From positions 1-8,440 of the forward strand of contig JAFRMM010000175.1 of assembly GCA_017430675.1 (NCBI GenBank): a stretch of 8,440 bases of DNA. The letters are read 5' to 3'. The translations under genes and the position numbers were made by a program. The notes under the pieces were generated by a model. It was given only the letters and a program-made list of their open reading frames with translations. It was not told the origin of the DNA and did no database searches. Numbering within the stretch: the stretch's first letter is position 1; every line of letters starts with the position of its first letter. Below are positions 5,062 through 8,440 of the stretch, piece by piece. The DNA is from Prevotella sp. (GTDB lineage Bacteria; Bacteroidota; Bacteroidia; Bacteroidales; Bacteroidaceae).

Positions 5062-7081
5062 TCTGTTGGCAATCCTCTCACTGCCCATGCTAGCCTGCTG
5101 GGGAGGATGGACCACCAATTACTATCTGTTCAGTGTCTATGAACGTAAGGACTTCAACGACCGTATGGACGAGGTTACCAGAAACAACTGGAAGACGTAC
5201 CTCAACATGGGCGAGGACGAGTATTTCTACTTCCGTGCCGACGACATCATCAAGGCCGCACAAGCAAAGAACGACCAGTTGATGGTCTCATACGTGGAGA
5301 ACCTCCAAAAATATCTCGACTGCGGAAGGACCGAAGCGCGCAAGCAGTGGGAGTGGGACTATCCGACGAAGGAGGAGATCGATGCCTGCAACAAGAATCT
5401 CCAGACCGTCCGCACCTATGCCCAGGGCAAACTGAAGACCCGACTACGCTCTCAGCACGCCCTACTCCTCATGCGCTGTAACATGATGCTCGGAGAGCAT
5501 CAGCAGAACATCACCTTCTGGGAAGAGACTGCCAGCCAGTATATCGAGACCGTCTATAAGGATATGATGAAGAACATCTATGCTGGTGCCCTCTACAAGA
5601 CAGGGCAGACCGACAAGGCCGGGGAACTGTTCGCTGAGATGGGCGACTACGCCAGTCTGATGACCATCTATTACAAGAAGCGTTCCTTCGCGGCCATCCG
5701 TCAGGAATATCAAAAGAACCCTAATGCAAAGATACTCCCTTTCTTATTACAGGACTTCGTAAACAATGCCCAAGAGGCCGATGACGCAACCAATCCTAAT
5801 GCGGAAGGCACAGGCGGAAAACTCTTTATCCGCGATCTCACCAAAGACGAGGTGTTGCAGATGCGCGATTTCTGCGAACAGGTCATCCATGAAGGCAAGA
5901 GCGAGACGCCCATCCTCTGGAAGAGCGCCAAGGCCTGGCTCGAGTATATGTTTGGTGACAAGCAGCAAGCCCTCGCAGACATCACCCTTGCCACCCAGAT
6001 GAAAGGCACAGAGCGCATGCAGGACGATGCCCGCATACTGCGGTTCTATATCAATGCGGCCTTAGCCCCACAAACAGCCGACTTCGACAACTGGGTCGCT
6101 GATGAACTCACCTGGCTCAGCCAGAAAATCAATGACGATTACTTCTTCCAGAATGCCCGAGACCGCATCGTCCACCAGACGCTCAACCAGCGCTATACCA
6201 GCGACCCCGTGAAAGCCGTCGGTCTGCTCAACGCTACGGACAGTTACCTGTATAGCGGGTATATCGACACGATGAAGGTGGAGAACCTTGAGAAGTACTA
6301 CTTCTTCACCCTCAAGTCGCCCAAGACCCCCTTCGAGCATTATGTGAAAGAGAATATGAAACAAAACATTCCCTACGTCCTCGAGGATCTCATCGGCACG
6401 AAGTACATGCGTCTATGTCAGTGGGACAAGGCCATTCTGTGGCTGGAGCACATCCCCACCTCGTTCTATGAGAACAGGGGCTATGCCATTTATGCTGCTA
6501 ACCGTCGTTACAACATCGGTCCCTGGATCCGGCGTCAGTGGCTCAACACTGAGACCCTCTACGGTGACCATATTTGGAAACTCCACTTTAATCCCAAACT
6601 CCAGTTCGTTCGCGACGTACAGAAACTAGAAGGCGAACTCAGCGTACTCTCTGGCGAGAAACTGAAGGAGCAATATTATGAACTCGCCGTGCGCTATGCT
6701 CAGGCCAGTTACACCGGTGACTGCTGGTGGCTCATGCGCAATGGCAAGAGTGTGATGGATACCGTGCGTGTCAACGAAGTCGATCTTGCCGCCAAAGCCG
6801 CCTCTTACCTGCAGAAAGCAGGGGACCCGAAAGACTTCCTGTTGAAAGAGAAGGTACTCTTTGCCAGAGCCTACATCTATATGAACCCGACACCCTGGTA
6901 CGATGAGGTATGGAATAACGAAACCTACGAGTACGATCACGTGCCCAATCCAGAGTCGTCTCAGTACAAGGCGTTCATAACCTTTGCGGCCTTTGCGAAA
7001 CAGCATGCTTCAGAACTCAGTAGTTACGTCACACGTTGTGACGAGTACGACCTATTCCTAAAAGAATTTGCCAAGCGATAA
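5039..7081 (+). CDS. Uncharacterised exported 680-residue helical-repeat protein
   Basis: No function is recognised. Residues 1-20 (MKRFIIINLLAILSLPMLAC) are a signal peptide; Cys20 could be lipidated, but -3 is Met rather than Leu, so the lipobox is imperfect and ordinary cleavage before CWGGWTTNYYLF is possible. The rest has no membrane segment and looks like an alpha solenoid. Helical pairs resembling TPR units occur around QTDKAGELFAEMGDYASLM, WLEYMFGDKQQALADITLAT and MRLCQWDKAILWLEHIP, and the protein ends in further helices (DLAAKAASYLQKAGDP and onward). It is rich in Trp and Tyr, as envelope or surface proteins often are. Its ATG overlaps the upstream lipoprotein gene by 23 bases, so the two are probably translated together. 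The product may be a periplasmic or outer-membrane scaffold partner of that lipoprotein; this is inference from position only. Confidence 0.92.
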   Translation: MKRFIIINLLAILSLPMLACWGGWTTNYYLFSVYERKDFNDRMDEVTRNNWKTYLNMGEDEYFYFRADDIIKAAQAKNDQLMVSYVENLQKYLDCGRTEARKQWEWDYPTKEEIDACNKNLQTVRTYAQGKLKTRLRSQHALLLMRCNMMLGEHQQNITFWEETASQYIETVYKDMMKNIYAGALYKTGQTDKAGELFAEMGDYASLMTIYYKKRSFAAIRQEYQKNPNAKILPFLLQDFVNNAQEADDATNPNAEGTGGKLFIRDLTKDEVLQMRDFCEQVIHEGKSETPILWKSAKAWLEYMFGDKQQALADITLATQMKGTERMQDDARILRFYINAALAPQTADFDNWVADELTWLSQKINDDYFFQNARDRIVHQTLNQRYTSDPVKAVGLLNATDSYLYSGYIDTMKVENLEKYYFFTLKSPKTPFEHYVKENMKQNIPYVLEDLIGTKYMRLCQWDKAILWLEHIPTSFYENRGYAIYAANRRYNIGPWIRRQWLNTETLYGDHIWKLHFNPKLQFVRDVQKLEGELSVLSGEKLKEQYYELAVRYAQASYTGDCWWLMRNGKSVMDTVRVNEVDLAAKAASYLQKAGDPKDFLLKEKVLFARAYIYMNPTPWYDEVWNNETYEYDHVPNPESSQYKAFITFAAFAKQHASELSSYVTRCDEYDLFLKEFAKR

Positions 7082-7099
7082 CCAAACAACAACGGGAAG

Positions 7100-7142
7100 T
7101 TTTTTGAAAAAATATCGTGTTTTATGCACGTATTTCAAAAAA
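7100..7142. repeat. AT-rich imperfect inverted repeat between the operon end and the tRNA promoter
   Basis: TTTTTTGAAA (7100-7109) is mirrored by TTTCAAAAAA (7133-7142). Inside, CGTG (7116-7119) pairs with CACG (7127-7130) around a seven-base loop, with unpaired bases between the two stems. It begins 19 bases after the stop of the 680-residue gene and ends just before the tRNA -7 box. It could weakly terminate the upstream operon, but its stem is AT-rich and no clean GC stem with a T run is present. Confidence 0.3.
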
Positions 7143-7148
7143 ACTACG

Positions 7149-7157
7149 TACCTTTGC
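7149..7157 (+). promoter_or_regulatory. Bacteroidetes-type promoter for tRNA-Pro (-7 box)
   Basis: TACCTTTGC matches the TAnnTTTG -7 consensus and the murF box exactly. It sits 40 bases before the first base of the mature tRNA, which leaves a 5' leader of about 30-35 bases to be removed by RNase P. A -33 element cannot be assigned with confidence. Confidence 0.8.
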
Positions 7158-7197
7158 AGCCGCTAAACGAACTGCGGCGCTAACCATCCCATTAAAT

Positions 7198-7270
7198 CGG
7201 GATGTAGCGCAGTTGGTAGCGCACTACGTTCGGGACGTAGGGGTCGGGCGTTCGAGTCGCCTCATCCCGA
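7198..7270 (+). tRNA. tRNA-Pro (anticodon CGG)
   Basis: A 73-base cloverleaf folds fully. The acceptor is CGGGATG (7198-7204) with CATCCCG (7263-7269) and discriminator A7270. The D arm is GCGC/GCGC, and the anticodon stem CTACG/CGTAG holds the loop TTCGGGA with anticodon CGG at 7231-7233. The T arm is GGGCG/CGCCT around TTCGAGT. The C1-G72 pair, A73 and GG at anticodon positions 35-36 are the bacterial proline identity set. It reads CCG codons. CCA is not encoded (the next bases are CTA), so it must be added. It is a single tRNA gene with its own promoter and terminator. Confidence 0.97.
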
Positions 7271-7304
7271 CTACTCACAGGAGGTTAGCAGAGGTTCGTA
7301 AAGC

Positions 7305-7335
7305 AATAAGGGGCTGAATTCAGCCCCTTATTTTT
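7305..7335 (+). terminator. Palindromic intrinsic terminator after tRNA-Pro
   Basis: Bases 7305-7318 (AATAAGGGGCTGAA) and 7319-7332 (TTCAGCCCCTTATT) form a perfect 28-base palindrome with no spacer, followed by a T run to 7335. In RNA this is a GC-core hairpin with a U tract, 35 bases after the tRNA. The ABC ATPase gene on the opposite strand stops at 7354, 22 bases beyond it, so the element probably also ends that transcript, although the minus-strand T tract (TTATTGCTT) is weaker. Confidence 0.88.
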
Positions 7336-7353
7336 GTCAATCCGAAAACAACC

Positions 7354-8028
7354 TTATAGTTTTACCTCAGGGACTACCTGACCATCGAGCAGGTTGATGA
7401 CACGCTGGGCATAGCCGGCATCGCGCTCGGAGTGGGTCACCATCAGCACGGTGGTACCCTCCTTGTTCAGTTGGGTGAGCAGTTGCATCACCTCCAAGCC
7501 GTTCTTCGAGTCAAGGTTACCCGTCGGCTCATCGGCAAGTATCAGTTTGGGATTCATCACGACGGCACGGGCAATGGCCACACGCTGCTGCTGACCACCG
7601 GAGAGTTGTTGGGGGAAGTGGTGGGCACGATGCGAGATGGCCATACGGCGCAGCACTTCCTCCACACGCTTCTTGCGCTCTTTCTTTGGCACACCTAAGT
7701 AGGTTAAAGGCAACTCTACGTTCTCTTCTACATTGAGTTCATCGATGAGATTAAAACTCTGGAATACAAAGCCTATCTGACCTTTGCGCACCCTCGTACG
7801 CTGGCTCTCCTTCAGCGAGCCCACATCCTCACCGTCGAGCCAATACTGTCCACTGGTAGGATTGTCGAGCAAGCCCAAGATGTTGAGTAATGTTGACTTA
7901 CCACAGCCTGACGGTCCCATGATGGCCACGAACTCACCTTTCTTCACTTCGAGCGACACACCGCTCAATGCTACGGTCTCCACCTCTTCCGTGCGGAACA
8001 CCTTCTGAATGTTTTCTAACTTAATCAT
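7354..8028 (-). CDS. ABC transporter ATP-binding protein (MacB/LolD/FtsE class)
   Basis: The 224-residue protein is a complete single nucleotide-binding domain. It has Walker A GPSGCGKST (38-46), a Q-loop at Gln90 in FVFQSFNLI, signature LSGGQQQRVAIARA (142-155), Walker B LILADEPTGNLDS (162-174) and H-loop His199 in MVTHS. The length and the FNLIDELNVEENVELPL stretch are typical of the subfamily that works with FtsX/MacB-type permeases, such as LolD, MacB and FtsE. This group uses ATP to drive mechanical work at the periplasmic side, for example lipoprotein release or efflux of peptides and antibiotics, rather than classic import. The partner permease ends 24 bases upstream. The substrate cannot be read from the ATPase, so no symbol is assigned. 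The ATG at 8028 has no Shine-Dalgarno; an A-rich leader precedes it. Confidence 0.96.
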   Translation of the reverse strand: MIKLENIQKVFRTEEVETVALSGVSLEVKKGEFVAIMGPSGCGKSTLLNILGLLDNPTSGQYWLDGEDVGSLKESQRTRVRKGQIGFVFQSFNLIDELNVEENVELPLTYLGVPKKERKKRVEEVLRRMAISHRAHHFPQQLSGGQQQRVAIARAVVMNPKLILADEPTGNLDSKNGLEVMQLLTQLNKEGTTVLMVTHSERDAGYAQRVINLLDGQVVPEVKL

Positions 8029-8036
8029 AATCTTAT

Positions 8037-8052
8037 ATTTTACCTTTTACTA
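8037..8052 (-). repeat. Short A-rich repeat at the permease/ATPase junction
   Basis: The plus strand reads TTTTACC (8038-8044) followed directly by TTTTACT (8045-8051), so the mRNA carries AGTAAAA-GGTAAAA between the permease stop (8055-8053) and the ATPase ATG (8028). The units match those at the pta/ackA junction. It may be the translation leader of the ATPase gene. Confidence 0.45.
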
Positions 8053-8440
8053 TTATTCTGTCTTGATACTTTCTACGGGATTTGTACGGACGGCTTTGAT
8101 AATCTGGAAGCCGACGGAAAGGACGGCCACAAGGAGGGCGAAGGCGCAGGTGGCGATGAATATCCAGGGACTGAGTGTGAAGCGGTAACTGAAATTGGTG
8201 AGCCAGTCGCGCATGATGTACCATGAGAGGGGTACGGCGATGACGAACGAGAACAGCAGCGGCGTGCAGAACATGCGGAGCATTAGCACCATCACCTCAC
8301 CCGAGGTCGAGCCCATGATCTTACGGATGCCTATCTCCTTCTGGCGCTGACGGATGAAGAAGAGTGACATGCCGACATAGCCCATCACAGAGATGATAAT
8401 AGCAATAAGCGTGAAGAGCGTGATAATCTTCAGCGTGTTC
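8053..8440 (-). CDS. FtsX/MacB-type ABC transporter permease, C-terminal part (partial)
   Basis: The minus-strand frame is open from the window edge to a TAA at 8055-8053 and gives about 129 residues starting NTLKIITLFTLIAIIISVMG. It contains the last three membrane segments of a MacB/FtsX-type permease. The first ends at YVGMSLFF and is followed by the cytoplasmic coupling motif RQRQKEIGIRKIMGST. The next runs through LLFSFVIAVPLSWYIM, and the last through FIATCAFALLVAVLSVGF. The tail AVRTNPVESIKTE is the usual C-terminus of this family. The internal GTG/ATG near 8388-8383 is not the gene start, since open, homologous sequence continues upstream. The family is normally about 400-800 residues, so most of the gene, including the periplasmic domain that would reveal its substrate, is outside the window. 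It is transcribed before, and probably with, the ATPase at 7354-8028. Confidence 0.93.
   Translation of the reverse strand, partial: NTLKIITLFTLIAIIISVMGYVGMSLFFIRQRQKEIGIRKIMGSTSGEVMVLMLRMFCTPLLFSFVIAVPLSWYIMRDWLTNFSYRFTLSPWIFIATCAFALLVAVLSVGFQIIKAVRTNPVESIKTE

Noticed and set aside
7100..7142. Intrinsic terminator of the murF operon
   Set aside because: The inverted repeat is AT-rich with mismatches and has no clean GC stem followed by a T run; kept only as a low-confidence repeat.
7158..7177. Small GCCGC/GCGGC hairpin in the tRNA leader
   Set aside because: Only five base pairs with a ten-base loop; likely chance in a short leader.
7117..7317. 66-residue open frame on the plus strand
   Set aside because: It runs through the tRNA-Pro promoter, the whole tRNA and into the terminator; its translation is not protein-like.
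1..8440. CRISPR array, insertion sequence, phage or toxin-antitoxin genes
   Set aside because: No regularly spaced direct repeats, transposase motifs, integrase or small paired genes were found on either strand.

Overview
The window looks like chromosomal core sequence from a Bacteroidales bacterium, most likely in or near Prevotellaceae. This is an inference from three things: two, probably three, promoters of the Bacteroidetes TAnnTTTGC type, lipoprotein-rich envelope genes that mostly lack strong Shine-Dalgarno sites, and a roughly balanced base composition. No plasmid, phage or insertion-sequence gene is visible, and no gap without a gene exceeds about 120 bases.

Left part (1-2711, minus strand). 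Four genes run in the same direction with 2, 28 and 29 base gaps, in transcription order folP (dihydropteroate synthase), dacA/cdaA (diadenylate cyclase), pta (phosphate acetyltransferase) and ackA (acetate kinase). Only the first 15 codons of ackA are present, at bases 1-45. The only visible promoter is just upstream of folP, so the four may form one transcription unit combining folate synthesis, c-di-AMP signalling and the acetyl-CoA to acetate/ATP route.

Middle part (2754-7081, plus strand). A promoter facing away from folP drives murF (last cytoplasmic step of the peptidoglycan precursor). murF is followed after 15 bases by a lipoprotein gene with a TTG start, then, overlapping by 23 bases, by a 680-residue exported helical-repeat protein. 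Neither of the last two has a function I can name. The lipoprotein resembles the DUF3142-type TIM-barrel pattern, and an imperfect 58-base palindrome sits in frame inside its coding sequence.

Right part (7082-8440). A tRNA-Pro(CGG) gene has its own promoter and a perfect 28-base palindromic terminator, which also separates it from a convergent ABC transporter locus. That locus has a complete MacB/LolD-type ATPase and, upstream of it on the minus strand, the last ~129 residues of its FtsX/MacB-type permease, cut by the window edge.

The least explained signals are the uncharacterised pair behind murF, the palindrome inside its first gene, and short 7-8 base A-rich tandem repeats that recur exactly at the stop/start junctions between genes.
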